A DNA stretch of 50,917 nt from positions 1 to 50,917 of IMG/VR virus record IMGVR_UViG_3300042112_000670; one strand, written 5' to 3'. This document shows, piece after piece, positions 7,270 to 14,089 of the stretch. Source of the DNA: a virus. The first letter of the stretch is position 1. Each line of letters starts with the position of its first letter. Below the pieces are notes generated by a model, which saw only the letters and a list, made by a program, of their open reading frames with translations, did no database searches and was not told the DNA's origin. The position numbers and the translations under genes are program-made.

Positions 7270-7704
7270 TCATCCTTTAGTAAATGATAAGGTTACGTCG
7301 GTTGTGGCCTCAAGGCCCGGAATCTCGAAATCTTCATCTCCTCTTGCCGCAGCGGCTTCTAGCTCCTCCTTGTAAAAAGAATTTAACGACTGATGGTTGA
7401 ATGTCCAACTGTCATCAAAAATTCCTTTGCTGTCAAGATAAGCCCTAAGTGCCGCTTTCTTCTCTTGATCGTCCTTTGGAAACTTGACGGAAAACCTTGC
7501 TGATCGGGTTACGCGACCAAACTCGCAATTGAAACTCGTCAAGTTACTCTGCTCTAAAATTGGGATAATCTTATCCTCTAACCGCTTTTTGTTTTTCTCT
7601 AGCTCTGAAAGCTGCGCATTTAGGCCATCCTTTTGCGAGCGAACATCGCGCAACTCTGCAACCAAACCCTTCAAATCCGATAACGTCACATCCTTATAGT
7701 CCAC
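7270..7704 (-). CDS. Coiled-coil replication-module protein
   Basis: A 144-residue protein. Residues 8-50 form a predicted coiled coil (L-K-G-L-V-A-E-L-R-D, then L-S-E-L-E-K-N-K-K-R-L), followed by a compact domain with F-G-R-V and R-F-S-V-K-F-P-K. I chose GTG 7704, seven bases after AAAGGAG; TTG 7707 is the alternative. It overlaps the helicase gene by 11 bp and precedes the SSB-like gene by 3 bp. Similar coiled-coil proteins are common next to phage helicases. Function is unknown; partner or loader of the helicase is a guess. Confidence 0.65.
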   Translation of the reverse strand: MDYKDVTLSDLKGLVAELRDVRSQKDGLNAQLSELEKNKKRLEDKIIPILEQSNLTSFNCEFGRVTRSARFSVKFPKDDQEKKAALRAYLDSKGIFDDSWTFNHQSLNSFYKEELEAAAARGDEDFEIPGLEATTDVTLSFTKG

Positions 7705-9142
7705 CAACTATCTCCTTTAAAACTTTGAGACCAATCTCTTCCTTATTTGCTAAAGCCCTTGCCACGGCTTCGTCAATAGTATCCTTGGCTACCAAATCAA
7801 TCTGCGTGATCTTGTCGTGAATTTCACTTCCGCCTCGGTAGTTCCTAGCTTCACTTTGTAGGGCGTGCTCAAGCGAAAAATTTCGGCTAAAATTAACTGA
7901 GTAACTAGCAGCAACCAAATTAATCCCAATGCCACCTGCTTGAGGATTGCCAATAAGAACCCGCACGGCAGGGTCATTATTAAAACGGTCGATGTTCTTA
8001 AACTTCTCAGCGTTCGGTACGTCGCCGTGTATCTCGACTGACGGAATCTTAAGACCTTCGCACACCCTTCGGACGGCTGAATAATTTGCCTTGAAATTGC
8101 ACCAGACGAGAACCTTATGGTGAGGAGCGACATCAGAAAGTATATCGGCCAAAGCAGAGGCTTTAGGATTATCTGAAAACTCATGAATTGATTTCTCCTT
8201 TCCTGCGATGTCCTCAACTGAAAGATGCCCAGATGCGATCTGCATAAGACGCAGCGCCTTAACAAGCGCAATATTCGCCATCGCAACCGATCCGCCGATG
8301 TACGTCACGAGGTCACGCTCGACCTCAAGATAAGCCTTCTTCTGCTCGGCGGAAAGTTCGATGCTTATGGTCTTTCGTACCAATGGAGGAAGATCAAGGC
8401 AATCTTTCTTTTTCGCCTGAATGGACTTTTTTGAAATAATCTTTGAAATTTTATCGATTGTAGAAGGATAAGGTTTCCAATTAGGAAATTTTATATGCGT
8501 AGGCATTGAGCGGTTTGCATCAAAAAAATATTTGTTGCGAAAAGTAAAAAAATTTAAACCAAAACTCGCACCTTGATCCAAAATCTTAAACTGCCCAAAA
8601 ATATCCATAGGTGAATTTAGGATAGGTGTTCCGGTCATGATGATGCGATGTTTAGCTATCTTAGAAAGTTCAAACATGGCTTTGCTTCGGGAGGTCTTTG
8701 GATCTTTACACTTATGGATTTCATCCCCGATAAGGATATCAGGGCACCATTCCTTCAGTGCCGCCAAAAGCTCGCCCTTTTTGGCGTGAAGCTTTTCGTA
8801 GTTTATTACTAGCACTTTCTCTTTAGCCGTTTTGATGTCTTCAATCACACGCTCCGAAGAGCCTTTCAAAGCCCTAGCCTTCAGTGCCGAGTGCTCCGTC
8901 CACTCACGGACCCAGTTATCCAAAGTAATAAGCGGAGTCACAACTAAGACCTTCATCGCGCCACCGTGCGTGTGCATCTTCCACCGCGCAATCAAAACAG
9001 CCGTGTATGACTTACCTGTCCCCATCTCTTGAAACAAAGCAAAATCGCGCTGCTCTTTCGACATTTCCAAAGCGGTCAATTGGTGTTTCCACGGCGTTCC
9101 CCTAAAGTCAAACTCAGTCTTGCCGATAGGATTTGTAGCCAT
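7694..9142 (-). CDS. SNF2-type (SF2) DNA helicase/ATPase
   Basis: A 482-residue SF2 protein. The motifs are Q-E-M-G-T-G-K-S-Y (motif I, about 38-46), V-V-T-P-L (Ia, about 67), D-E-I-H (II, 140-143), M-T-G-T-P (III, 169-173), G-G-I-G-I-N-L (V, about 405) and Q-S-E-A-R-N-Y-R-G-G (VI, about 436). The layout matches phage SNF2-family DEAD-like helicases that remodel or translocate along duplex DNA. The start is supported by AAGGA five bases upstream. It is the first large gene after the cluster of micro-genes in the leftward operon. Confidence 0.93.
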   Translation of the reverse strand: MATNPIGKTEFDFRGTPWKHQLTALEMSKEQRDFALFQEMGTGKSYTAVLIARWKMHTHGGAMKVLVVTPLITLDNWVREWTEHSALKARALKGSSERVIEDIKTAKEKVLVINYEKLHAKKGELLAALKEWCPDILIGDEIHKCKDPKTSRSKAMFELSKIAKHRIIMTGTPILNSPMDIFGQFKILDQGASFGLNFFTFRNKYFFDANRSMPTHIKFPNWKPYPSTIDKISKIISKKSIQAKKKDCLDLPPLVRKTISIELSAEQKKAYLEVERDLVTYIGGSVAMANIALVKALRLMQIASGHLSVEDIAGKEKSIHEFSDNPKASALADILSDVAPHHKVLVWCNFKANYSAVRRVCEGLKIPSVEIHGDVPNAEKFKNIDRFNNDPAVRVLIGNPQAGGIGINLVAASYSVNFSRNFSLEHALQSEARNYRGGSEIHDKITQIDLVAKDTIDEAVARALANKEEIGLKVLKEIVGGL

Positions 9143-9185
9143 TTGAATCCTTCCCTTCTGTCGTATCGTCTAGCTGCATTGGCGG

Positions 9186-9416
9186 CTAGACGAGCTTTTT
9201 TCGTACAAGCGTACCAAGTCCGTTGATGTCTTTTTCCATCTCGCCGAGACGGTGCAGCACCACGGCAAGAGATTTATTGATTTCTTGCAGCTCTGTCTGA
9301 TGGCGGTCCTGCTGAATCTGATGGCGATCAAAATAGTGTTTGATCACATTGCCCGCAAATAAAACAATCACCGAGGCGGTCGCTATTAAGACACTGACAT
9401 TCGCCGCTGTATCCAT
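9186..9416 (-). CDS. Single-TM coiled-coil small protein
   Basis: A 76-residue protein with an N-terminal membrane segment (about residues 7-27, VSVLIATASVIVLFAG) followed by a Gln/His-rich coiled coil to the C-terminus. The size and layout resemble haemolysin XhlA-type or spanin-like small phage membrane proteins. ATG 9416 has AGGAG ten bases upstream; a TTG at 9425 is too close to that site. It lies between the micro-gene cluster and the helicase. A membrane anchoring or lysis-related role is only a possibility. Confidence 0.65.
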   Translation of the reverse strand: MDTAANVSVLIATASVIVLFAGNVIKHYFDRHQIQQDRHQTELQEINKSLAVVLHRLGEMEKDINGLGTLVRKKLV

Positions 9417-9479
9417 GTGTTGCAATCTCCTAAAAAGTTTTGCATTCTATTTATACACACTAAGTCATGGGAGGACTTT

Positions 9480-9530
9480 ATGACCAAGGCTAAGAAGAAT
9501 AAGCCAAAAAAAGGCGGCGGCAAGAAGTAA
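9480..9530 (+). CDS. Possible 16-aa Lys-rich peptide on the opposite strand
   Basis: ATG 9480 to TAA 9530 encodes MTKAKKNKPKKGGGKK. A strong GGGAGGA (9469-9475) lies five bases before the ATG. It occupies the gap between two leftward genes and faces against them. The poly-A run that gives the Lys codons could equally be the T-tract of a leftward terminator, so the peptide may be an accident. Tiny Lys/Gly-rich peptides occur in phages, but no function is known. Confidence 0.3.
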   Translation: MTKAKKNKPKKGGGKK

Positions 9531-9537
9531 TTCTTGC
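9520..9537. other. 7-bp hairpin with GTAA loop
   Basis: GCAAGAA (9520-9526), GTAA and TTCTTGC (9531-9537) form a perfect stem-loop covering the stop codon of the tiny rightward frame. Read leftward it is followed, after seven bases, by TTTTTTT. It could therefore be a weak leftward terminator or attenuator within the micro-gene operon. Confidence 0.4.
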
Positions 9538-9575
9538 GCATTGGTGCGGGAGTGGCCGCCTCGTTAATCCACTCA

Positions 9576-9800
9576 CTACCTTCTTCTGTTCTCGGATAGT
9601 GCGGTGCGCCAGTTGGGGACACCATCATGTGTGGGACAAGGACGAAACTCTAAGACCCGTTCACAACCAATAAGACCTTCATCAACCCCGTGAGCTTTTA
9701 GACAGATACCGCAAATTGCTGTGTATCCTGTGTCATGGGAGATGCGCCAAGACCCGTTACCTTTTTTCTTAAATACGGCTCGCTCTGATCTCTGGTCCAT
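9576..9800 (-). CDS. Small Cys-containing protein, unknown function
   Basis: A 74-residue protein from ATG 9800 (MDQRSERAVF). It contains C-G-I-C about 25 residues from the start of the compact part, then single Cys in I-G-C-E-R and R-P-C-P. These could form a zinc-binding site. GGAG lies 11 bases upstream; a longer frame extends to 9875 but would run into the upstream gene. It overlaps the upstream gene by 32 bp. No family is recognised. Confidence 0.5.
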   Translation of the reverse strand: MDQRSERAVFKKKGNGSWRISHDTGYTAICGICLKAHGVDEGLIGCERVLEFRPCPTHDGVPNWRTALSENRRR

Positions 9801-9984
9801 CAAGACATTTTCTCCAATCCATGTGCGGGTAATCTTGCTGACATACCAGAACTTGAAAAAAAGCGAAACCCGCAATAGCCATTATAAAAGCCAGTAGTAA
9901 GCATGAAACAAGTATGAGCTCCCTCCAAAAAGGAGTGGCCTTGATCTTGATGGCAGCTAAGGTCTTTGGCTCATTTTTTGACAT
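9769..9984 (-). CDS. Small single-TM protein
   Basis: A 71-residue protein with a basic N-terminus and a clear membrane helix at about residues 21-49 (ELILVSCLLLAFIMAIAGF). A short C-terminal tail has two Cys. AGAGG lies six bases before the ATG. It is part of the leftward micro-gene cluster. Function is unknown; a host-takeover or membrane-associated early protein is plausible. Confidence 0.6.
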   Translation of the reverse strand: MSKNEPKTLAAIKIKATPFWRELILVSCLLLAFIMAIAGFAFFQVLVCQQDYPHMDWRKCLDGPEIRASRI

Positions 9985-9994
9985 GGGTTGCCTC

Positions 9995-10183
9995 TCATTG
10001 CTTTAGCCTCCGTAGGGCCTCTTCATATGATAAGAGCAATTCCTCTAAATGTTCAATATGGCAGGTACAGGTTTCTTCGTGCGAATGTGTCTCGCAGAAG
10101 TCCCAGCCAAAATCAACAGCCACACGCAGCGTATTTAGTACCTTGTCTGCGTGCTCTACCTTAAGGCGTTCTAACTCATTCAC
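9995..10183 (-). CDS. Micro-gene, helical protein with Cys/His cluster
   Basis: A 62-residue protein from GTG 10183. The GTG sits across the stop of the upstream gene, with GGAG about seven bases upstream. It has a helical start, a central C-E-T-H-S-H-E-E-T-C-T-C-H cluster that could bind a metal, and a helical end. An ATG at 10231 would overlap the upstream gene by 56 bp and is the alternative start. Unknown function. Confidence 0.5.
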   Translation of the reverse strand: MNELERLKVEHADKVLNTLRVAVDFGWDFCETHSHEETCTCHIEHLEELLLSYEEALRRLKQ

Positions 10184-10370
10184 GCAATCGCTCCACAAGT
10201 TTATCTGCGTAATCAATCGCTCTTGCGACATCGTTTTCCACGACGGATTTGTAATCTAAGTTATCTTTTGCTGGCGCGCCTTCATGGGCAATTATTCCTT
10301 TTAGCGCAGAAATAGCTGCGTAGTGCTTCAGACTGTATGCCGTTAATGGATCGTTTGGATTACGGGTCAT
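10176..10370 (-). CDS. Micro-gene, 64-aa helical protein
   Basis: A 64-residue protein, mostly helical, with an acidic and Lys-rich C-terminus. Its start overlaps the upstream stop by four bases, as for most genes here. No family is recognised. The tight coupling and normal codon pattern are the evidence that it is real. Confidence 0.55.
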   Translation of the reverse strand: MTRNPNDPLTAYSLKHYAAISALKGIIAHEGAPAKDNLDYKSVVENDVARAIDYADKLVERLRE

Positions 10371-10657
10371 GGTTGTTCCAATAGTTGTTTTAGTTCGTAT
10401 AATGCGTGCGGGTCAGCGTAGTCATCAATAACTTTCTTTGCTTGCTCAACCACCGCCTCCAACTTCTCAACCCGGTCAAGTAGGTACTGCAAATCTGAGG
10501 GAGCGTGGGCGATTAGTTGAGCATTCAGCTCGGTCGAAGCTAAACAAACCATGTGATCGAAGTGTCTGTAAATCGCCCTAACGTCTTTACCTTGCGGTGT
10601 CCAAGGGCCATGTGTAGCAAATGCCAGCCTCTTTTTAATATCGTCAATGCGGGTCAT
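10367..10657 (-). CDS. Ead/Ea22-like phage protein
   Basis: A 96-residue protein with the layout of the Ead/Ea22-like family. The N-terminus reads D-I-K-K-R-L-A-F-A-T-H-G-P-W, followed by a short variable part, then Q-L-I-A-H-A-P-S-D-L-Q-Y-L-L-D-R-V-E-K-L-E at about residues 46-68, then a helical tail. Family members are common early genes of phages and prophages; their biochemical role is unknown. Start and stop overlap both neighbours by four bases. Confidence 0.65.
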   Translation of the reverse strand: MTRIDDIKKRLAFATHGPWTPQGKDVRAIYRHFDHMVCLASTELNAQLIAHAPSDLQYLLDRVEKLEAVVEQAKKVIDDYADPHALYELKQLLEQP

Positions 10658-10905
10658 TTACTGACGCTCCTAAATCCATCTTTTCGTCGCTGTTTCGCTA
10701 TTCCTTCATCAAATATTGGTAGCGGAAAGGGGCATCCGCGATAAGCATTATTCATACAGCACCGGCTGTAATCTCCTGTATTTCGAGATCCGCCGCCGCC
10801 AGTATCGCAATAAGCAACAACAGTCTCACCTTGCCAGTCAGACAAAGCTAACTTCGTAGCAACTGCGCTAGTTGCACCACAACTAAACCAACAAAGCAAT
10901 CTCAC
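10654..10905 (-). CDS. Short PP-loop (PAPS reductase-like) protein, possibly truncated
   Basis: An 83-residue protein. Residues 6-19 (CWFSCGATSAVATK) match the PP-loop of PAPS reductase-like ATP pyrophosphatases, followed by V-V-A-Y-C-D-T-G at about 29-36. Phage members of this family usually exceed 200 residues. Here the sequence ends soon after a Cys-rich stretch (C-C-M-N-N-A-Y-R-G-C) and a basic tail. It may be a decayed gene or a minimal version. Start and stop overlap the neighbours. Confidence 0.55.
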   Translation of the reverse strand: MRLLCWFSCGATSAVATKLALSDWQGETVVAYCDTGGGGSRNTGDYSRCCMNNAYRGCPFPLPIFDEGIAKQRRKDGFRSVSK

Positions 10906-11144
10906 AACTTCTCCAATGCAGCGCGGGCGCGGGTGCCTCTATCGTTGTCTGTCTCAGACCATATCGGGCAATTCGGATCTTGGTAGTCGTCGCATTTTCC
11001 TGCGTAATTTGCGCCGTCAGCGTAGAATTCCAACGCCTCTTTTGCCGTCCGCAATTTCAAAACCAAATCAGCATAAGTATTTGCCAACTCATTCAGAGTC
11101 ATGTTGTTTAGAGCATGGCTGGCTAGGCTATCGTGTTCGTCCAT
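10902..11144 (-). CDS. MDEHDS-family micro-protein A
   Basis: An 80-residue protein starting MDEHDSLASHALNNM. ATG 11144 overlaps the preceding stop (TAATG); a longer in-frame start exists but would overlap the upstream gene. The first 50 residues align with the product of 12274-12507 (MDEHDSICSTALHHM, then N-x-L-x-x-x-Y-A-x-L-x-L), so the two are paralogs. The C-terminal half has a Cys pair and ends A-A-L-E-K-L. Function is unknown. Confidence 0.6.
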   Translation of the reverse strand: MDEHDSLASHALNNMTLNELANTYADLVLKLRTAKEALEFYADGANYAGKCDDYQDPNCPIWSETDNDRGTRARAALEKL

Positions 11145-11368
11145 TATAGTTTCTCCAAAACAGGCCACGACCAATGACCGCGCTCGTATGCCTCGGAATA
11201 CGGTACATCACCCATATCGAACATGCCGCTAGTGTAGAAAATCTTTAAAGAAACACTAGTATCAGAAATGACTCGCGTAATAATTGCCGCCTGTTGTTCT
11301 GGCGGAAAGCGCCCATCCTTGTCTCCGAGATTCGTGTAATGCACAATTCGCCCGACTGTTGGTTTCAT
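11144..11368 (-). CDS. Micro-gene, small beta-type protein
   Basis: A 74-residue protein starting MKPTVGRIVHY. The first residues (G-R-I-V-H-Y-T-N) and the later W-S-W-P are typical of small SH3-like phage proteins in which a V-H-Y strand opens the fold. It overlaps both neighbours. Its role is unknown. Confidence 0.55.
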   Translation of the reverse strand: MKPTVGRIVHYTNLGDKDGRFPPEQQAAIITRVISDTSVSLKIFYTSGMFDMGDVPYSEAYERGHWSWPVLEKL

Positions 11369-11610
11369 CCATCCACTCCCACAAAATTAAAAAAATCTTT
11401 CGCATCGCTGTTCAAATACTTTTTCAGCATGATTGCTTGCATCTGCCAATGCGAGTTGTTCATACTACACGCATCCATAAGTTTGCTCATATACGCATTG
11501 AAAAATGCTCCCTGCGTTTCATCAACAGCGTGAGCCAAATACTCCGCCAAATCCTCTAGCGAGAACGTAGCTTTGTTGATTGGCTGGATTGGGAGTTCTA
11601 TGTCGATCAT
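11365..11610 (-). CDS. Micro-gene, 81-aa acidic helical protein
   Basis: An 81-residue protein with a short beta-like start, then helices (L-E-D-L-A-E-Y-L-A-H-A-V-D). No Cys cluster, signal or membrane segment is important. It overlaps both neighbours by four bases. Function is not recognised. Confidence 0.55.
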   Translation of the reverse strand: MIDIELPIQPINKATFSLEDLAEYLAHAVDETQGAFFNAYMSKLMDACSMNNSHWQMQAIMLKKYLNSDAKDFFNFVGVDG

Positions 11611-11813
11611 TTCTCTTTACTCTCCAAGTAATCAGCGGCTTTTAGAAGCCACTTTGCAAGCTTTCTTGCTTCCTTATAATTTAAGTACCTGTGCCTAACT
11701 TCTATTTCATCCGGCTGAAGCGTCGCACAGAAAAACGCGTCCCGTTGCTCTAATGAAAAATGGTTAGGCTTTCGCGGCTTGTACTTTTTGTTACTTGCTA
11801 TTGCGAAGCCCAT
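11607..11813 (-). CDS. Micro-gene, 68-aa basic protein
   Basis: A 68-residue basic protein. ATG 11813 follows the preceding TGA by two bases and has AAGGAG five bases upstream; the in-frame GTG at 11819 overlaps that site. Residues include a basic N-terminus (K-K-Y-K-P-R-K-P) and a helical C-terminus with L-A-K-W-L-L-K-A-A-D-Y-L. Unknown function. Confidence 0.55.
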   Translation of the reverse strand: MGFAIASNKKYKPRKPNHFSLEQRDAFFCATLQPDEIEVRHRYLNYKEARKLAKWLLKAADYLESKEK

Positions 11814-11815
11814 TC

Positions 11816-12049
11816 TCACTCCTTAGTTATTTTCTCCAGCGCAGCTCGCGCAGTTTCGAGTCTAGCTTGCATGAATCTCGTATCGGCTGAATCGTGTACC
11901 GAATATTGAAAATGATCCAACGTATCAATCGTTAGCTCCAACGCCTCCCGAGCGATGGCGAGTTTTTGCTCTAGTTCAGAAACCTTCTTTCTCCAACTAT
12001 CAATTGGATCACCATACATTTGATCGTCATTATGGCTACCGAATACCAT
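11816..12049 (-). CDS. Micro-gene, coiled-coil protein
   Basis: A 77-residue helical protein with a coiled coil at about residues 20-45 (L-E-Q-K-L-A-I-A-R-E-A-L-E-L) and an A-R-A-A-L-E-K ending. The A-R-E-A-L-E and A-L-E-K patterns recur in neighbouring micro-proteins and suggest a shared origin. The ATG directly follows the stop of the upstream gene with no spacer. Unknown function. Confidence 0.55.
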   Translation of the reverse strand: MVFGSHNDDQMYGDPIDSWRKKVSELEQKLAIAREALELTIDTLDHFQYSVHDSADTRFMQARLETARAALEKITKE

Positions 12050-12184
12050 TTATGACTTCTCCAATTCTTTAATCGAGTTTACTAGCTTGTTATAGTGCCC
12101 AGCTAAATCCGCTTCCGCGATCTTGCCAAGTCGATAGTCAACACTTGCCGCAGCGTGCTTCTTTGCCGCATCAACCACGGCCAT
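12050..12184 (-). CDS. 44-aa micro-protein
   Basis: A 44-residue protein from ATG 12184 to TAA 12050, starting MAVVDAAKKHAAASVDYRLG. Its stop touches the next ATG and its start touches the previous stop (TAAATG), so the gene fills the gap exactly. It is Ala/Lys-rich and helical. It falls below common ORF length cut-offs. Unknown function. Confidence 0.5.
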   Translation of the reverse strand: MAVVDAAKKHAAASVDYRLGKIAEADLAGHYNKLVNSIKELEKS

Positions 12185-12277
12185 TTACTTCGGGAACGCA
12201 TCCAAAACTTCATCAACACTTTCTTCACAAAGCCATTCCATAGCAGCCAATTCCTTGAGACGAACCAATGTAGTCAT
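12185..12277 (-). CDS. 30-aa micro-protein
   Basis: A 30-residue protein from ATG 12277 to TAA 12185, beginning MTTLVRLKELAAMEWLCEES. The ATG overlaps the stop of the upstream MDEHDS-family gene (ATGA) and the stop is followed directly by the next ATG. It is helical and acidic. The exact fit between its neighbours is the main evidence that it is translated. Confidence 0.45.
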   Translation of the reverse strand: MTTLVRLKELAAMEWLCEESVDEVLDAFPK

Positions 12278-12507
12278 TCTCGCTCCAATTCTTTCAAGGC
12301 AGCATATAACCTAGAATCTTTATCTGACTTCTTCTCGCTCGATTCCATTACCGAACTAGCCTTAATTGGCTCAGCCCAAACCTTCGCCGCATTAACCACA
12401 GCCAACAGCTTTCTGTTCTGAAGTTTCAAAGTAGCATACTCATGAATCAAATCGTTGATCTTCATGTGGTGCAATGCCGTACTGCAAATTGAATCGTGTT
12501 CGTCCAT
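12274..12507 (-). CDS. MDEHDS-family micro-protein B
   Basis: A 77-residue helical protein starting MDEHDSICSTALHHM, a paralog of the product of 10902-11144 over the first 45 residues. The C-terminal part is Lys/Glu/Ser-rich and ends A-A-L-K-E-L-E-R-E. The start overlaps the lipoprotein stop by one base. Two copies in one operon suggest duplication and divergence. Unknown function. Confidence 0.6.
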   Translation of the reverse strand: MDEHDSICSTALHHMKINDLIHEYATLKLQNRKLLAVVNAAKVWAEPIKASSVMESSEKKSDKDSRLYAALKELERE

Positions 12508-12770
12508 TAGTAATCTCCCAACTCAACAAGAGCCTCGAATACTTCCTTCTGCCAGCACTTACAAAATATTCCACGCTTTCCGACACATTCTGGTTTGTGT
12601 GCTGTGTCGTACACCGCTTTCTTAGCTGCCTTCGCTACGTTCTCAAGCCTTCTGATATAGGTAGCCAACTCACACGTTGTACAACCTTGCTGATCAAGCT
12701 CTTCCTGCATGAGGCACGGATCATTGGACGCACAACCACTAACTGCGAAGAGAAGAAATATTTTCCGCAT
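12507..12770 (-). CDS. Small Cys-rich lipoprotein
   Basis: An 87-residue protein with a short signal peptide (MRKIFLLFAVSGC) and lipobox A-V-S-G-C at about residues 9-13, so it should be lipidated and membrane-anchored. The mature part has at least seven Cys (C-L-M-Q, C-T-T-C, C-V-G, C-K-C) and could be disulphide-bonded in the periplasm. ATG 12770 lies six bases after AAGG. An early lipoprotein could act in superinfection exclusion; that is inference. Confidence 0.65.
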   Translation of the reverse strand: MRKIFLLFAVSGCASNDPCLMQEELDQQGCTTCELATYIRRLENVAKAAKKAVYDTAHKPECVGKRGIFCKCWQKEVFEALVELGDY

Positions 12771-12894
12771 CACGTACCTTCTTTTGCGTTAAAATTAGAA
12801 ATGCAAGTGTGCCCACAAGAGCCAACACAGAAAACACACCAAAGAGTGCTAGTAACTTCACCGCCACATAAAAACCCTCGTGCTGGCAGAGCAT
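12739..12894 (-). CDS. 51-aa single-TM protein
   Basis: A 51-residue protein from ATG 12894, six bases after GGAGG. A membrane segment spans about residues 12-35 (VKLLALFGVFSVLALVGTLA). The C-terminal tail is charged. It overlaps the following lipoprotein gene by 32 bp. Longer in-frame starts lack a ribosome-binding site. Function is unknown; the pairing with a lipoprotein suggests an envelope role. Confidence 0.6.
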   Translation of the reverse strand: MLCQHEGFYVAVKLLALFGVFSVLALVGTLAFLILTQKKVRDAENISSLRS

Positions 12895-12928
12895 AAGGCA
12901 CCTCCAAGCTAGTGTTTGAAAAAATTTG

Positions 12929-13102
12929 TCAAGGTGTTTGTAGCTCAGAAAGCATCCGGTGCGCCATCTCACGCACCTTGGGGTCCTTCGTGATCAAATA
13001 AATTTTTCTTACGTCTTCACGCAAATCATCGAACCTTTTGTCATAAATTTCAACGGCGCGAAGCTTCTGCGCATAGTCGCTAAGTACGGCCTCCCAATTC
13101 AA
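12929..13102 (-). CDS. 57-aa first gene of the leftward operon
   Basis: A 57-residue protein starting at TTG 13102, about six bases after GGGAGGG, and ending at TGA 12929. It is helical and highly charged (L-R-E-D-V-R-K-I-Y-L, then V-R-E-M-A-H-R-M-L). It lies just downstream of the divergent promoter region and would be the first product of the early leftward transcript. It falls below common ORF length cut-offs. Unknown function. Confidence 0.5.
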   Translation of the reverse strand: MNWEAVLSDYAQKLRAVEIYDKRFDDLREDVRKIYLITKDPKVREMAHRMLSELQTP

Positions 13103-13204
13103 CGCTTGCCCTCCCTGAAATATTCTGACTAAGATGTTCTCTCACAAAAATTTTCTTAGTGCACACCTACTTAGTTTTTACACTGTAGTCAATGGAAATA
13201 AAGA
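13103..13204. promoter_or_regulatory. Divergent early promoter region
   Basis: A 102-bp AT-rich spacer separates the leftward micro-gene operon from the rightward primase gene. Leftward, TTGTGA and AATATT are separated by 17 bp. Rightward, TTTACA and TAAAGA are separated by 16 bp. Both are moderate sigma-70 matches. The region is the only place that can drive both operons from a common switch. Confidence 0.4.
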
Positions 13205-14053
13205 ATGCGCTCAAAGCATGTAGTATCACTGTCTCTAAACAAATCAATGAACCCAAAGCATCAAAAAGATTTCTACACCAAAGAACTCACAATTAAAGAA
13301 CTGTCAGAAGTAATCATGAAGGAAAATTGGTCCCCGTGTGTATGGGAAAATGGCGTGCGGTTTGGAAAGAACTTTGTAAGTGCTTCACTCATGGCCTTTG
13401 ATTTTGACTCCGGCATCTGGACACTCGAAGACGCAAAAGCCTATTTTTGCAGTACCAAAGCACCATTCATCCTCGCCACAACTAAGAGCCACCAAAAGCA
13501 AAAGGGCGAAAGTCCTCCGTGCGATAGGTTTCGGGTCATCGTTTGCGCGGACGAGTGCACTAGCATGCTGGATTATGTGCACACGATGAAACTCCTCTGC
13601 TCGGAGCTCCCTTGCGACAATAGCTGCACCGATGCCGCACGCTTTTTTTGGCGCTCTGTAGGAGATGTCGCGGTGTTTTCTGGTGAGGATGGCGGGCTTT
13701 TTCATTGGTCGAAGTTTGTGGAGGAACGGAAGTTCTTTTACAGAAGAGGCACCAAATCTCCGCTCGATTGGCCAAAGGATGTCTCGTTTTATCTGACATC
13801 CAGAGTCGAAGTCGGAGGAAGGCACAAAGCCTGCTACAGAATTGGTGCTGCTTTGGCTCGGCACGGCTACACAGAAGAGGAAGTGTTCGAGTTGTGCAAT
13901 GGATCTGTGAGCCTTATGGGCATCGGCGCAGACGAGGTGCGTCGGCAAATCGAGTACGGCTTTAGAGCAGCGGCGGCGGATTATGAGGAATACTGCAAAG
14001 GACAACGAGACAGCGGCGCTGTAAAAGAAAACGGCAGCAACACTAACAATTAA
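13205..14053 (+). CDS. AEP (prim-pol) family primase, stand-alone
   Basis: A 282-residue protein with archaeo-eukaryotic primase motifs: M-A-F-D-F-D at residues 63-68 (metal-binding Asp pair), T-T-K-S-H-Q at 92-97 with C-D-R-F-R-V-I-V at 106-113, and D-A-A-R-F-F-W at 143-149. A helical region follows (about 190-265). It would make primers for the polymerase, working with the SF3 helicase encoded 36 bp downstream; the pair corresponds to a split D5-like primase-helicase. The start may be ATG 13205 or 13247. Confidence 0.8.
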   Translation: MRSKHVVSLSLNKSMNPKHQKDFYTKELTIKELSEVIMKENWSPCVWENGVRFGKNFVSASLMAFDFDSGIWTLEDAKAYFCSTKAPFILATTKSHQKQKGESPPCDRFRVIVCADECTSMLDYVHTMKLLCSELPCDNSCTDAARFFWRSVGDVAVFSGEDGGLFHWSKFVEERKFFYRRGTKSPLDWPKDVSFYLTSRVEVGGRHKACYRIGAALARHGYTEEEVFELCNGSVSLMGIGADEVRRQIEYGFRAAAADYEEYCKGQRDSGAVKENGSNTNN

Positions 14054-14089
14054 CTAAAAATCAACAAGACAGAAAGTAAAGAGGTTTGT

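Noticed and set aside
13385-14005. 206-codon leftward frame
   Set aside because: It is a shadow of the AEP primase gene, whose motifs are clear on the other strand.
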